Numbered from the stretch's first letter, positions 9,122 through 19,343 are shown. The stretch: 64,000 bases of DNA from Thioalkalivibrio sp. XN8 (GCF_011058255.1 NZ_JAALFH010000067.1:59724-123723); one strand, 5' to 3'. The notes: generated by a model not told the origin, from the letters alone. Program-made: numbers and translations.

Positions 9122-11155
9122 ATGCGTCTGGTACTCGTCCTCCTGCTGGCGCTAGTCGCCGGCGCTGGCACCCCGGCCCATGCAAGCGAGCTGACGCCGC
9201 TCGATGCCGAGACTCTCTGGCAGCTCAAGCGCCTGTCCAGCCCCGCGATCTCGCCCGATGGCGAGCACGTCGTCGTCGCCGTCACCCGCTACGAGATGGA
9301 GGATGACAAGGGCATCACCAACCTCTGGCTGGTCGCCACCGACGGCAGCGGCGCCCGCCAGTTGACCACGCACGGCGGCAGCGACTCGAGCCCGGCCTGG
9401 AGCCCCGATGGCCGCCACATCGCCTTCATTTCCAAGCGCGGCGACGATGAACAGCCGCAGCTGTACGTGATCCCGACCGGCGGCGGCGAGGCGCGGGCCA
9501 TCACCTCGGTGCCGACGGGCGTGAGCGCGCCCCGGTGGTTCCCGGACTCGGCCGGGCTGGCATTCGTCAGCCAGGTCTACGAGGACACGGCCGACTGGGC
9601 CGAGATGGAGCAGCGGCTCAAGGCGGAGAAAGACAGCAAGGTCTCCGCGCAGGCCTGGGACCGCGCGCCGATTCGCTGGTGGGATCGCTGGCATGGCGAG
9701 CGCAAGCCGCACCTGTACCGGATCGCGCTCGACGGGGGCGACCCGGCGCCGATCACGCCTGGCTCCGGCGTGCACCTGCTGATCACCGGCGCCGGCACGG
9801 GGACCTGGGACATTTCCCCGGACGGCGAACAGGTCGCGGTGGTGGCCGACTCGGACCTGACGGGCACGGCCTCGAACCCGGACGTGTACGTGCTGCCGGC
9901 CGCGGGCGGGGAAGCGGTCAACCTGACCGCCTACAACCCGGCGCCCGACTTTGCCCCCGCCTACAGCCCGGACGGGAAGTGGCTGGCCTTTTCACAGCGC
10001 CAGATTCCCGGCTTTTACGCCGACCGCGCGCGGCTGGTGTTGCACAACCGCCGGGATGACAGCCAGCGGGTGCTCACCGAGGACTTCGATCGCACCGTCA
10101 GCGGCGTCACCTGGGCGCCGGACAGCCGGAAGGTCTACAGCGCCATCGACGATGCCGCCCACAACCGCGTGTACGTCATCGACGTGCGCAGCGGCGAGCC
10201 GACGGCGCTGACCCGGGAGCACAGCTTCGGCAGCCTGGAGCTCTCCGACGACGGGCGCACGCTGGTGGCGCTGCGCCAGAGCTTTGTCGAACCGCCCACG
10301 CTGGTGCGCATCGACCCGCGCCGCGGCACGGTGACCAAGCTCTCCGACTTCAATGACGAGGTCCTGGCCGGCGTCGACTTCGGGCGCTACGAGAGCGTTA
10401 CCTACGCCGGCGCCAACGGCGACCCGGTGCAGATGTGGGTGGTCTATCCGCCGGGCTTCGATCCGGAGCAGAAGTACCCGCTTTACCTGCTGCTGCACGG
10501 CGGCCCGCACAACGGCATTACCGACAGCTTCCACTTCCGCTGGAACGCCCAGATCTTTTCGGGCTGGGGCTACGTGACGGGCTGGCACAACTTCCACGGC
10601 TCCAGCGGCTTCGGCCAGGACTTCACCGACTCGATCAATCCCTACCAGTCCGAACTGCCGTATATCGACACCATCAAGGCGGCGGAATGGTTTGCCGAGA
10701 AGCCCTGGATCGACAGCGAGCGGATGGGGGCGGGCGGCGGCAGCTACGGCGGCTACCTGGCCTCGATCCTGCTGGGACGCGAGCATCCCTTCCAGACCCT
10801 GGTGGCGCATGCGGCGGTGTTCAACTGGCTGACGCAGTACGCGGCCGATTACGGCGCCTCGCAGCGGCGCCACGGGGAGTTCTGGGAGAAGCCGGGCCAC
10901 TACGAGAAGTCGTCGCCGCACATGGGTGCGGCCAACTTCGATACGCCGACCCTGGTGATTCACGGGCAACTCGACTATCGCGTGCCGCTGAACCACGGCA
11001 TCGAGTTGTTCAACATCCTGCAGAACCGCGGGGTGCGCAGCCGGCTGGTGTATTACCCGGACGAGAACCACTGGATTCTCAAGCCGAACAACTCGCTGCG
11101 CTGGTACCAGGAGAAGAAGGACTGGCTGGCGGAGTTCCTGCAGCCCGCCGACTGA
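9122..11155 (+). CDS. Secreted S9 family prolyl oligopeptidase (acylaminoacyl-peptidase type)
   Basis: A 677-residue exported serine peptidase. A signal peptide (MRLVLVLLLALVAG, cleavage likely after AHA) leads into a WD40-like beta-propeller (about 30-390, with repeated SPDG motifs) and a C-terminal alpha/beta-hydrolase domain. The catalytic triad is visible: Ser541 in GGSYGG, Asp618 in LDYRVP and His650 in ENHW. It should cleave short peptides in the periplasm. ATG 9122 is chosen because it follows GAGGAG and opens the signal peptide; the frame is open 63 bases further up without one. Confidence 0.93.
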   Translation: MRLVLVLLLALVAGAGTPAHASELTPLDAETLWQLKRLSSPAISPDGEHVVVAVTRYEMEDDKGITNLWLVATDGSGARQLTTHGGSDSSPAWSPDGRHIAFISKRGDDEQPQLYVIPTGGGEARAITSVPTGVSAPRWFPDSAGLAFVSQVYEDTADWAEMEQRLKAEKDSKVSAQAWDRAPIRWWDRWHGERKPHLYRIALDGGDPAPITPGSGVHLLITGAGTGTWDISPDGEQVAVVADSDLTGTASNPDVYVLPAAGGEAVNLTAYNPAPDFAPAYSPDGKWLAFSQRQIPGFYADRARLVLHNRRDDSQRVLTEDFDRTVSGVTWAPDSRKVYSAIDDAAHNRVYVIDVRSGEPTALTREHSFGSLELSDDGRTLVALRQSFVEPPTLVRIDPRRGTVTKLSDFNDEVLAGVDFGRYESVTYAGANGDPVQMWVVYPPGFDPEQKYPLYLLLHGGPHNGITDSFHFRWNAQIFSGWGYVTGWHNFHGSSGFGQDFTDSINPYQSELPYIDTIKAAEWFAEKPWIDSERMGAGGGSYGGYLASILLGREHPFQTLVAHAAVFNWLTQYAADYGASQRRHGEFWEKPGHYEKSSPHMGAANFDTPTLVIHGQLDYRVPLNHGIELFNILQNRGVRSRLVYYPDENHWILKPNNSLRWYQEKKDWLAEFLQPAD

Positions 11156-11202
11156 ACAGGCCTTGTCGACGGGACGTCATCGGCGTGCAATGATCAACGC
11201 CG

Positions 11203-12972
11203 ATGGCGTCCCGCCCCCCGATGTCCGCTTTCCGCATGCCGCGCGTCGCGGCCGGCCTCCTCGACGCGTGGCGCGCCGGCTACGGCGCGGGCGAGCTTCG
11301 CCGCGATGTCCTGGCCGGGCTGACGGTCGGCATCGTGGCGGTGCCGCTGGCCATGGCGCTGGCCATCGCCACCGGCGTGCCGCCCCAGCATGGGCTCTAT
11401 ACGGCCATCATCGCGGGCATCTGCATCGCCCTGACCGGGGGCTCGAGATTCAATGTGTCGGGGCCCACGGCCGCCTTCGTCGTGGTGCTGCTGCCGGTCG
11501 TGCAGCTGTACGGTCTCGGCGGGCTGCTCGTCGCCACCATCATGGCAGGCTGCATCCTCGTGGCCATGGGGCTCGGGCGGATGGGAGCGCTGATCCAGTT
11601 CGTCCCGTATCCCGTGGTGCTCGGCTTCACGGCCGGCATCGGCGTGGTGATCGCGACGCTGCAAGTCCCGGATTTCATGGGGCTGCCGATGCCTGCCGGC
11701 GGCGCGGGGCGCGACTACCTGGCCAGGCTGGCCGAGATCGCCAGGGCGCTGCCTGGCCTGCAGCTGCCCGAGCTGGCGCTGGGCCTGGCAACGCTGGGCG
11801 TGCTGCTCGCCTGGCCGCGCCTGAAGCTGCCCATGCCCGCCCCCCTGGTGGCGTTGATGATTGCCACACTGATAGCTTGGATTTTCAATAACCTGGGCTG
11901 GGGTATTGAGACGGTTTCTGATCGTTTCAGCTGGCGTGTCGGTGACCTTGACGGTCGCGGCATTCCGCCGTTCCCGCCGTTGCCGGCCTGGCCGTGGGCA
12001 TTTCCGGGCGCCGACGGGCGCCCGCTGCAACTCGATTTCGGGCTGGTTCGAGCCTTGCTGGGACCGGCCATCACCATCGCGCTGCTGGCGGCAATCGAGT
12101 CGCTATTGTGCGCCGTGATGGCGAACGGGCTGACGCGCACCCGGCATGATCCGAACAGCGAGCTGATCGGGCAGGGCATCGGGAACATCGTGGCGCCGTT
12201 TTTCGGCGGCATCACGGCCACCGCCGCCATCGCCCGCACCGCGACCGGCATCCGCAGCGGCGCTTTCTCGCCGATCGCCGCGGTCGTGCACAGCTTGGTC
12301 GTCCTGCTGGCGGTCGTTGCGCTGGCCGGGCTTCTCGGCCTGGTCCCGATGGCGGCGCTGGCGGCGCTGTTGTTCGTGGTTGCGTGGAACATGAGCGAGC
12401 CCCGCCTGTTCCTGCGCACCCTGCGCTCCGCCCCACGCGGCGACGCGGCGATCCTCCTCGTCTGTTTCCTGCTTACCGTGCTGTTCGACATGGTGCTCGC
12501 GGTGGGCGTCGGCGTCGGCCTGGCGGCGATGCTGTTCATCCGCCGCATGGCGGGCCTCACCCACAGCAGCCGCGTCCAGGTTCCGCCCGGCCCGGGCGGC
12601 GGTGGCCTGCCGCCAGAGGTGGCGGTCTACGACGTCAACGGGCCGCTATTTTTCGCCGCGGCGGAGAAGGCGGTGACGTCGCTGCAGGTCGTCGACCCGG
12701 GCGTGCGCGTGATCGTGCTGGACATGACGGATGTGCCCAGCATGGACGCCACGGCCGTGTTCGCGGTGCATGCCCTGGCGGAGGAGATGCGCCGCCAGGG
12801 CGTCGGCATCGTGATGGCCGGGCTGCAACCGCGCATGGTCCTGAAGCTGTTGCGCGCGGGCCTGCGGCGCCGCGCCGGCGAGCTCGCCTTCTGCCGCAGC
12901 CTGCCGCAGGGCGTGACGCGCGCGACCCGCTGGGCGGCAGGGACAGGGCCGGGCGAGCCGCCGCCCGGCTAG
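11203..12972 (+). CDS. SulP family anion permease with STAS domain
   Basis: A 589-residue inner-membrane transporter of the SulP (SLC26) family. The membrane part (about 30-440) begins with DVLAGLTVGIVAVPLAMA and contains GLYTAIIAG and SGPTAAFVV, the family's signature stretches. The C-terminal 120 residues form a STAS domain (VIVLDMTDVPSMDATAV). Members carry sulfate, bicarbonate or dicarboxylates, and the closest pattern I recall is the DauA/YchM type; the substrate cannot be fixed here. ATG 11221 is an alternative start. The end overlaps the convergent DUF3300 gene by four bases. Confidence 0.9.
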   Translation: MASRPPMSAFRMPRVAAGLLDAWRAGYGAGELRRDVLAGLTVGIVAVPLAMALAIATGVPPQHGLYTAIIAGICIALTGGSRFNVSGPTAAFVVVLLPVVQLYGLGGLLVATIMAGCILVAMGLGRMGALIQFVPYPVVLGFTAGIGVVIATLQVPDFMGLPMPAGGAGRDYLARLAEIARALPGLQLPELALGLATLGVLLAWPRLKLPMPAPLVALMIATLIAWIFNNLGWGIETVSDRFSWRVGDLDGRGIPPFPPLPAWPWAFPGADGRPLQLDFGLVRALLGPAITIALLAAIESLLCAVMANGLTRTRHDPNSELIGQGIGNIVAPFFGGITATAAIARTATGIRSGAFSPIAAVVHSLVVLLAVVALAGLLGLVPMAALAALLFVVAWNMSEPRLFLRTLRSAPRGDAAILLVCFLLTVLFDMVLAVGVGVGLAAMLFIRRMAGLTHSSRVQVPPGPGGGGLPPEVAVYDVNGPLFFAAAEKAVTSLQVVDPGVRVIVLDMTDVPSMDATAVFAVHALAEEMRRQGVGIVMAGLQPRMVLKLLRAGLRRRAGELAFCRSLPQGVTRATRWAAGTGPGEPPPG

Positions 12973-14429
12973 TTGGCCTGGCGCCGCTCGGAGCGGCTGT
13001 TCCCCGCCGGCCGCCCGCGCGAACCCTGGGGCTCCGCACGCGACCGGCTGGGTGCGCGCTGCTCTCGCGTCGGGGCTGACTGGCGGGCTGGCGCCGCCTG
13101 GCGCGGAGGCGCAGCCTGGCGGGCGGGTGCGGCCTGGCGCGGAGGCGCAGCCTGGCGGGCCGGTGCGGCCTGGCGCGGAGGTTGGGCCTGCCGTGCCGGC
13201 GCTGCCTGGCGCGTGTCGATCCGCGCCGGGGCTGTGAAGCGCTGGCGCGATTCGGTCCGCAGCGAACGCTCGACGCGCTGTGCCTGGTCGGCCGGCTGCC
13301 GGGTCTCGACCCGTTCTCGCGGCGCGGCCCGCGCCCCGCGCTCGGCGGGCGCGGATTGGGCAAGGCGCTGGGTGCGGCTTGCGGAGGGCGGCGTCGCGGT
13401 CCCCAGCTCGTCGGGCGGCTCGGCGCCGCGGACTCGCTGGGTGCTGCGCACGGTGGCGCTGCCGCGGTCGAACTCGCGGTAGTTCCGCGGCTGGGCGCGG
13501 TGCTCGACCCGCTGCTCGCTGCGGCCCGCACCCGGCGACCGGTAGTTGTAGCGCTGGCGCAGCTCGGGGTGGCGGTACTTCACGTGGCGGCGGTGCCAGG
13601 GGTCGTGGCGCCAGCGTTCGCCGGGGACGTAGTGATAACGGCCCGGGTAGTAGTAGCGCGGATAGTAGTAGCGCGGGGTGTTCACGACCACGACGCTGCG
13701 GTGCGGCCAGTAGAAATCGGTGAGGAAGAAGCCGACCGGCACGTAGACGCCCGTGCTCCAGTAGATGCCCGAGGCGGCGTAGCTGTAGTACGCCGGCCGC
13801 GGCCAGTAAATGGGCGGGTAGGCCGGGCGCCACCAGGGTCCGTAGACGACGCGGGTGTCGTAATAAGGCACGTAGACCACGCGCTCCCGGGCCGGCTCGA
13901 TGATGATGGTGCGCTCCTCCCGCACCACGCGCACCTGTTCCGTGTCCGCCAGGGTGCCGGCTTCCTCGGCCTTGGCCCGCAGGAACTGGATCGAGGCCAT
14001 CACGTCGCTTTCCTGCAGCAGCATCGCCTCGCCGAGGCGTTGCGTCCACTCGAGGTCCGCGTCCATGCGCGCCAGCAGGTCGGGGAACGCCACCAGGGAC
14101 TTCACGCTCGGGTCCCAGTCACGGTCGGCGACGGCGGCGACTGCGGCCTCGCCCTCGAGTGTGGGATTCGCGCGCGACCAGCGCGCGGCCGCCACCACCT
14201 CCAGCGGGTAGGTCGCGGCGACCAATACCTGGGACAACAGGGCGTCCGGATACAGGGCGATGGGCGCCAGCAGCTGGTCGAGCTCGGCTTCAGTGAACGG
14301 CTGCTGGACGGCCGCCGCACCGTCGTCGATCGGCTCGACGATATATTCCTGGGCGCCGGCGGGCGACAGCAGGACGGCCGCGCCGCACAGGGCGGCGAGG
14401 GCGAGCATCCGGCGGGCTGTCGTAATCAT
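12969..14429 (-). CDS. DUF3300 family exported protein with a repetitive tail
   Basis: A 486-residue protein with a signal peptide (cleavage likely after SPAGA) and the DUF3300 domain (about residues 40-250: LDQLLAPIALYPD, QVLVAATYPLE, VVYVPYYDTRVVYGPWW). A tyrosine/tryptophan-rich stretch follows, then a 180-residue basic tail of Gln, Ala, Pro and Arg that includes 12-residue repeats. The family is found in the proteobacterial envelope with no settled function. The start at 14429 is preceded by AGGAG; longer in-frame starts lack a good site. Confidence 0.85.
   Translation of the reverse strand: MITTARRMLALAALCGAAVLLSPAGAQEYIVEPIDDGAAAVQQPFTEAELDQLLAPIALYPDALLSQVLVAATYPLEVVAAARWSRANPTLEGEAAVAAVADRDWDPSVKSLVAFPDLLARMDADLEWTQRLGEAMLLQESDVMASIQFLRAKAEEAGTLADTEQVRVVREERTIIIEPARERVVYVPYYDTRVVYGPWWRPAYPPIYWPRPAYYSYAASGIYWSTGVYVPVGFFLTDFYWPHRSVVVVNTPRYYYPRYYYPGRYHYVPGERWRHDPWHRRHVKYRHPELRQRYNYRSPGAGRSEQRVEHRAQPRNYREFDRGSATVRSTQRVRGAEPPDELGTATPPSASRTQRLAQSAPAERGARAAPRERVETRQPADQAQRVERSLRTESRQRFTAPARIDTRQAAPARQAQPPRQAAPARQAAPPRQAAPARQAAPPRQAAPARQSAPTREQRAPSRSRAEPQGSRGRPAGNSRSERRQAN
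13081..13213 (-). repeat. 36-base tandem repeats inside the DUF3300 gene
   Basis: Three consecutive 36-base units (13081-13116, 13117-13152, 13153-13188) and a partial fourth encode a 12-residue unit of the form QAAPARQAAPPR. The units differ by a few bases only, so copy number may vary between strains. The reading frame is kept because the unit is a multiple of three. Confidence 0.8.
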
Positions 14430-14550
14430 GGCGGACTCCTGGTTCATCCCATGGCTGCAAACTACCACGCCGAACCTGAACGTGCGGCAACGAGAGCGCC
14501 TTTCCGGTTACCATAGGCGCCCCCCGGTACCACGCCGGGAACTCGTCAAT

Positions 14551-14665
<115 letters not shown>

Positions 14666-14669
14666 CTCT

Positions 14670-14687
14670 CCGGCGGAATCCCGCCGG
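14670..14687 (+). terminator. ffs: Terminator-like hairpin after the SRP RNA
   Basis: A perfect 7-bp stem, CCGGCGG-AATC-CCGCCGG, begins four bases after the SRP RNA. There is no T tract behind it, so it may be a processing or partial termination site. A TAAACT box with an upstream TG (14693-14701) lies directly after it and could serve dnaX. Confidence 0.4.
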
Positions 14688-14740
14688 CGGGATGATAAAC
14701 TCTCGCCCTTCCTGTATCGGAACGGTGCACCGCCCAGTCC

Positions 14741-16297
14741 ATGAGTTACCAAGCGCTTGCCCGCAAGTGGCGTCCCCGCGTATTCGCCGACCTGGTGGGC
14801 CAGGAGCATGTACTGCGCGCGCTGGTGCACGCGCTGGACCACGACCGGCTGCACCACGCCTACCTGTTCACCGGCACCCGGGGCGTGGGCAAGACCACCA
14901 TCGCGCGGATCCTGGCCAAGGCCCTGAACTGCGAGCAGGGCGTGTCGTCCACTCCCTGCGGGCAGTGTTCCGCGTGCCGCGACATCGACGACGGCCGGTT
15001 CGTCGACCTGATCGAGGTCGACGCCGCCTCGCGCACCAAGGTCGAGGATACGCGCGACCTGCTGGACAACGTGCAGTACAGCCCGGCCCGCGGCCGCTAC
15101 AAGGTGTACCTCATCGACGAGGTCCACATGCTGTCCAAGCACTCCTTCAACGCGCTCTTGAAGACCCTGGAGGAACCCCCGCCGCACGTGAAGTTCCTGC
15201 TGGCCACGACGGACCCCCAGAACCTGCCGATGACGGTGCTCTCGCGCTGCCTCCAGTTCAACCTCAAGCGCCTGCCGGTCGCCATGATCCGGGAGCGGCT
15301 CAAGCTGGTCGCGGAGAACGAGGGGCTGGAGTTCGAACCGCCGGCGCTGGACCTGCTGGCGCGCGCGGCCGACGGCAGCCTGCGGGACGCGCTCAGCCTG
15401 CTCGACCAGGCCGCTTCCCACGGCGGCGGCCGGCTGGCGGAGGCAGACGTGGCCGCGATGCTGGGCACGGTCGATCGCGAATGCGCGGTGCGCGTGCTGG
15501 AGGCCGTGGTCGCGGGGGACGCGCCGGGGCTGCTGGCCGAGGTGGCCGGGCTCGACGAACGGGTCCCGGACTACTTCGAGCTGCTGGGGACGCTGGCCGC
15601 CTTGCTGCAGCGGGCGGCGGTGCTGCAGGCGGTTCCCGATCTCGAGGACGACGAGGACGGGCTGACGCCGCGGGCCCGGCCCATCGCCAACCAGGCGGCG
15701 CCCGAGGACCTGCAGCTGTGGTACCAGATCGCCGTATCCGGCCGCCGCGACCTGCCGCTCGCACCGTCGCCGCGGGCCGGCTGCGAAATGGTACTGCTGC
15801 GCATGCTGGCCTTCCGCTATGCCGAAGCGGGTACCGCCCCGCCTGCCCGGGCGGCGCCGGCTGCGCCGGAGCAGGCCGCCCCGCCGCAGCCCGACGGCCC
15901 CGCCCGAAAGGCGAGCGCGGACGAATCGTGGGAGGAGACGATCGAGCGCATGGGCCTGGCGGGCGCGACCCGCCAGCTCGCGCGGCACTGCAGCCTGGTG
16001 GCGCGCGACGGCGCGCTGGTCCGGCTGGAGATCGACCGCGTCCATGAGATCCTCGCGACGCCCGCGCAGCAGGAACGGCTGCGGGAAGCCATGGCCGGCT
16101 ATTTCGGCACCGAGCTGCGGCTCCAGCTGGAGTTTTCCCGCCCCGGCGAGGAAACGCCGGCCGACCGTGAGCGGCGCCTGGCGGCCGAGCGCCAGCGCCA
16201 GGCTGAGCAGGCGATCGCTACCGATCCGCTGCTGAAGGAACTGGAGCAGGTGTTCGATGCCACGGTGGACGGCGGCAGTATCCGGCCGGCGGATTAA
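14741..16297 (+). CDS. dnaX: DNA polymerase III subunit gamma/tau
   Basis: The clamp-loader ATPase of the replisome, 518 residues. It starts with SYQALARKWRPRVFADLVGQ, has the Walker A motif GTRGVGKTT, four zinc cysteines (CEQG-C-GQC-SAC), the Walker B VYLIDEVHML and the sensor stretch LLATTDPQ. The C-terminal 120 residues (SWEETIERMGL onward) are the tau-type domain that contacts the alpha subunit. It is shorter than the 643-residue E. coli protein because the proline-rich linker is brief. I found no A-rich slippery site, so a gamma product by frameshifting is not evident. Confidence 0.96.
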   Translation: MSYQALARKWRPRVFADLVGQEHVLRALVHALDHDRLHHAYLFTGTRGVGKTTIARILAKALNCEQGVSSTPCGQCSACRDIDDGRFVDLIEVDAASRTKVEDTRDLLDNVQYSPARGRYKVYLIDEVHMLSKHSFNALLKTLEEPPPHVKFLLATTDPQNLPMTVLSRCLQFNLKRLPVAMIRERLKLVAENEGLEFEPPALDLLARAADGSLRDALSLLDQAASHGGGRLAEADVAAMLGTVDRECAVRVLEAVVAGDAPGLLAEVAGLDERVPDYFELLGTLAALLQRAAVLQAVPDLEDDEDGLTPRARPIANQAAPEDLQLWYQIAVSGRRDLPLAPSPRAGCEMVLLRMLAFRYAEAGTAPPARAAPAAPEQAAPPQPDGPARKASADESWEETIERMGLAGATRQLARHCSLVARDGALVRLEIDRVHEILATPAQQERLREAMAGYFGTELRLQLEFSRPGEETPADRERRLAAERQRQAEQAIATDPLLKELEQVFDATVDGGSIRPAD

Positions 16298-16324
16298 AGC
16301 AACGAGACCAGAGGAGCCAGATTG

Positions 16325-16648
16325 ATGAAAGGCCAGATGGGACAGCTGATGCGCCAGGCCCAGCAGATGCAGGACAACCTCAAGAAGGCCCAGGCGGAGC
16401 TGGAGGCGCTGGAAGTCACGGGTGAAGCCGGCGGCGGCATGGTGAAGGTCACCATGAGCTGCAAGCACGAGGTGCGCGGGATCAAGATCGATCCGGAACT
16501 GCTCAGCGATGACCGGGAGATGCTGGAGGACCTCGTGGCGGCGGCGGTCAACGACGCGCTGCGCAAGGTCGAGCGGACGGTGCAGGAGAAATATTCCGGG
16601 ATGACGGCCGGGCTGGGGCTCCCGCCGGGCATGAAACTCCCGTTCTGA
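16325..16648 (+). CDS. ebfC: YbaB/EbfC nucleoid-associated protein
   Basis: A 107-residue DNA-binding protein of the YbaB/EbfC family. It begins with a methionine- and glutamine-rich helix ([14 protein letters not shown]), then a [18 protein letters not shown] beta region and a C-terminal helix, ending with the usual glycine/proline tail ([11 protein letters not shown]). ATG 16325 is eight bases after GAGGAG; a TTG directly before it is also possible. It sits between dnaX (27-base gap) and recR (7-base gap), the standard dnaX-ebfC-recR order. Confidence 0.95.
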   Translation: MKGQMGQLMRQAQQMQDNLKKAQAELEALEVTGEAGGGMVKVTMSCKHEVRGIKIDPELLSDDREMLEDLVAAAVNDALRKVERTVQEKYSGMTAGLGLPPGMKLPF

Positions 16649-16655
16649 CGCCGCG

Positions 16656-17252
16656 ATGCGGTATCCCCCCCGCCTGGCGGACCTGATCGAGACCCTGCGG
16701 CGGCTGCCCGGCGTAGGTCCGCGTTCGGCCCAGCGCATGGCTTTCCACCTGCTGGAGAAGGATCGCGCCGGCGCCACCGCGCTGGCCGGCGCCCTGACAG
16801 CCGCGGTGGAGCATATCGGGCGCTGCCGGCGCTGCCGCATGTTCACCGAGACGGAGCTGTGTGAAACCTGTCGGTCTCCGTCGCGCGACGGCGCGCTGCT
16901 GTGCGTGGTGGAGACGCCGGCAGACGTGGTAGCGGTGGAGACCGGTTCGGGCTTCGGCGGCCGCTACTTCGTGCTGATGGGACACCTTTCGCCGCTCGAC
17001 GGCATCGGGCCGGCGGAACTCGGCCTGGACGCCCTGGCAGCGATCCTGGATGAGGGCGGAGTGCAAGAAGTGATCCTGGCGACCAATCCGACGGTGGAGG
17101 GCGAGGCGACGGCGCACTACATCGCCGAGCTGTGCGCGCGCCGCGGGATCGGGGCCAGCCGCATCGCTCACGGCGTGCCGATGGGCGGCGAGCTGGAGTA
17201 CGTGGACAGCGGCACCCTGGCGCATGCCTTCGCGGGGCGCCAGAAGCTCTAG
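16656..17252 (+). CDS. recR: Recombination protein RecR
   Basis: A 198-residue protein of the RecFOR pathway that helps load RecA at gaps. It shows the helix-hairpin-helix [18 protein letters not shown], a four-cysteine zinc finger (CRRC and CETC) and a Toprim domain ([12 protein letters not shown], then [14 protein letters not shown]). The length is standard. The end overlaps the convergent rsgA by four bases. Confidence 0.97.
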   Translation: MRYPPRLADLIETLRRLPGVGPRSAQRMAFHLLEKDRAGATALAGALTAAVEHIGRCRRCRMFTETELCETCRSPSRDGALLCVVETPADVVAVETGSGFGGRYFVLMGHLSPLDGIGPAELGLDALAAILDEGGVQEVILATNPTVEGEATAHYIAELCARRGIGASRIAHGVPMGGELEYVDSGTLAHAFAGRQKL

Positions 17253-18184
17253 CCGCGCTGCTGCAGGTCCTCGGTCAGCCGCAGCAGCCGCCGGTAGCTC
17301 TCGTAGCGCCGCGGCGAAATCCGGCCTGTCTCGACCCCGGCCTTCACGGCGCAGCCAGGCTCCTTCATGTGGCGGCAATTGGCAAAGCGGCACTCCTGGG
17401 CTGCCGCCACGATCTCGCGGAAGCCGGCCGCTGCAAGGCGCGGATCGTCCAGGGCCGGCGCGAAATCGCGCACCCCGGGGGAATCGAGCAGTTCGCCGCC
17501 GCAGGACAGCCGATGCAGGGTGGTCGCAGTCGTGCGGTGCCGGCCTTCGCCCGTGGCGGCGGAGATGCCGGCCGTCGCCGCCTCGATGCCCGGCACCAGG
17601 GCGTTGAGCAGCGACGACTTGCCGACACCCGACTGCCCGGCCAGCAGGCTGCGTTGTTCGCGCAGCAGCAGCGCGAGCGCGTCCAGTCCCGTTCCGGTCG
17701 CAGCGCTGACACGCAGCACCGGATAGCCCAGCGACTCGTATTCTTCCAGCAGGCCGGCCGGCAGTGCCGCCGCCAGGTCAGTCTTGTTGGCTACGATGGC
17801 CGCGTCCGCGCCCATCACTTCGGCAGCGGCCAGGTAGCGGTCGATGATGAACGGGTCAGGGGCGGGGCTGGGCGCGCAGACCACGACCAGCTGCGTGATG
17901 TTGGCGGCGAGCACCTCGCCCCGGCCGCGTGAATCCGGCCGGCGCAGCTCCGAGCTGCGTGGCAGTTGCTCCACCACCGCCCGGTCTGCGGTGTCGCCGG
18001 CCAGCCAGCGCACGCGGTCGCCGCAGACCACCCTGAGGCCGCGCCGTGCGATGAAAGCGGGGTACCGGCGACCCTCGTCGTCCTCCACCAGCAGGCGCTG
18101 CCCGTAGGCGGCCACGACCTGGCCCTCGATGCTGTCCGCTGCCGGGCCGGCGGCGGCGCCTCTGCTAGAATTCCCCGACTGCAA
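17249..18184 (-). CDS. rsgA: Ribosome small-subunit-dependent GTPase A
   Basis: A 311-residue circularly permuted GTPase that assists late 30S assembly. An OB-fold (about 18-85) is followed by the permuted motifs G4 (NKTD), G1 (GQSGVGKSS) and G3 (DSPG), and then by a zinc site (C-ANC-H-EPGC) in the C-terminal helical domain. The start is TTG, five bases after GGGAG; no ATG gives the OB-fold an intact N-terminus. It runs convergently to recR and divergently from orn. Confidence 0.95.
   Translation of the reverse strand: MQSGNSSRGAAAGPAADSIEGQVVAAYGQRLLVEDDEGRRYPAFIARRGLRVVCGDRVRWLAGDTADRAVVEQLPRSSELRRPDSRGRGEVLAANITQLVVVCAPSPAPDPFIIDRYLAAAEVMGADAAIVANKTDLAAALPAGLLEEYESLGYPVLRVSAATGTGLDALALLLREQRSLLAGQSGVGKSSLLNALVPGIEAATAGISAATGEGRHRTTATTLHRLSCGGELLDSPGVRDFAPALDDPRLAAAGFREIVAAAQECRFANCRHMKEPGCAVKAGVETGRISPRRYESYRRLLRLTEDLQQRG
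18163..18171 (+). promoter_or_regulatory. orn: Extended -10 promoter candidate for orn
   Basis: TG-C-TAGAAT fits the extended -10 element (five of six bases in the hexamer). No good -35 is present, as expected for this class. Transcription would start near 18178, 27 bases before the orn start codon. Confidence 0.4.
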
Positions 18185-18204
18185 AGAAGCTCCCTGGCGG
18201 AACC

Positions 18205-18750
18205 ATGAAAGACGCCGAAAACCTGGTCTGGATCGACCTGGAGATGACCGGACTGGACCCGGGCCGGGACCACGTGATCGAGATTGCCACCGTGGTTACG
18301 GACAAGCAACTCAACGTGCTGGCCGAGGGGCCCGTGATCGCCGTGCACCAGGACGACGCCATCCTGGCGGGCATGGACGAGTGGAATACGCGCCAGCACG
18401 GGTCCTCCGGCCTGGTGGAGCGCGTGCGCCGCAGCGGCGCCAGCGAGCGTGACGCCGAGCTCGCGACCCTGGCGTTCCTCGCTCGCTACGCCGAGCCCGG
18501 CGCCTCGCCGATGTGCGGCAACAGCATCTGCCAGGACCGGCGCTTCCTGGCCCGCTGGATGCCGGAGCTGGAGCGCTTTTTCCATTACCGCAACCTCGAT
18601 GTCAGCACCCTGAAAGAACTGGCCCGGCGCTGGGCGCCGGCCGTGGCCGACGGCTTCCGCAAGCAGTCCAGCCACCTCGCGCTGCAGGACATCCGTGACT
18701 CCATCGAGGAGTTGCGTTACTACCGTGAACAGCTGTTCCGGCTGCCATGA
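18205..18750 (+). CDS. orn: Oligoribonuclease
   Basis: A 181-residue 3'-5' exonuclease of the DEDDh group that degrades di- and short oligoribonucleotides, including pGpG from c-di-GMP breakdown. The acidic residues are in [10 protein letters not shown]; the later histidine and aspartate are in [13 protein letters not shown]. Length and C-terminus ([11 protein letters not shown]) are typical. Its product links to the c-di-GMP enzyme at 248-2917 through pGpG. It overlaps the following methyltransferase gene by four bases. Confidence 0.97.
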   Translation: MKDAENLVWIDLEMTGLDPGRDHVIEIATVVTDKQLNVLAEGPVIAVHQDDAILAGMDEWNTRQHGSSGLVERVRRSGASERDAELATLAFLARYAEPGASPMCGNSICQDRRFLARWMPELERFFHYRNLDVSTLKELARRWAPAVADGFRKQSSHLALQDIRDSIEELRYYREQLFRLP

Positions 18751-19343
18751 GGGAGCTGCCGTGCTCGCCGGCCTGCGAGCGCAATCGTGAGCCGATTCTC
18801 GATGCCCTGCGGCCCCTGCTGGCGGGGCGGGAGCGCGTGGTGGAGATCGGCAGCGGCACCGGCCAGCATGCCGCCTGGTTCGCGCCCCGCCTGCCGCACC
18901 TCAGCTGGGTCGCCACCGATGTGCCGGCGAACCACGGCGCCATCGCGGCCTGGCTGGCGGCCAGCGGCGCCGGCAACGTGGAAGGCCCGGTGGAACTCGA
19001 CGTGACGGGTGCCTGGCCGGACCTGGGCCCGGTGGACGCCGCCTTCAGCGCGAACACGGCCCACATCATGCCGGAAGCCGCGGTGGCGGCGATGTTCGCG
19101 GGGCTCGGCGAGCGGCTGCCCGCCGGCGCGCCGTTCTGCCTCTACGGCCCGTTCCTGGAGCAGGGCCGGCATACCAGCGCCAGCAACGCCGCCTTCGACC
19201 AGGGCCTGCGCGCGCGCGGCGGCGGCATGGGCGTGCGCGACCTCGGCTGGCTGCTGCAGGTGGCTGCAGTCGCCGGCTTCGAACTCGAGGCCGTGCTGCC
19301 GATGCCGGCCAACAACCGGATCCTGGCATGGCGTCGGAGCTGA
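18747..19343 (+). CDS. DUF938 class I SAM-dependent methyltransferase
   Basis: A 198-residue protein with the SAM-binding motif [16 protein letters not shown] and the DUF938 pattern: [12 protein letters not shown] at the N-terminus, [10 protein letters not shown] in the middle and a final PANNRILAW. The substrate of the family is unknown. It is translationally coupled to orn (ATGA overlap) and to the next gene (16-base overlap), which suggests one transcript. Confidence 0.85.
   Translation: MRELPCSPACERNREPILDALRPLLAGRERVVEIGSGTGQHAAWFAPRLPHLSWVATDVPANHGAIAAWLAASGAGNVEGPVELDVTGAWPDLGPVDAAFSANTAHIMPEAAVAAMFAGLGERLPAGAPFCLYGPFLEQGRHTSASNAAFDQGLRARGGGMGVRDLGWLLQVAAVAGFELEAVLPMPANNRILAWRRS

Noticed and set aside
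13081-13213. Possible CRISPR-like array
   Set aside because: The repeats are contiguous without spacers and encode an in-frame 12-residue unit.
15600-16100. Programmed frameshift in dnaX for a gamma subunit
   Set aside because: No A-rich slippery heptamer or following stem is seen; the frame continues to a full tau-type domain.
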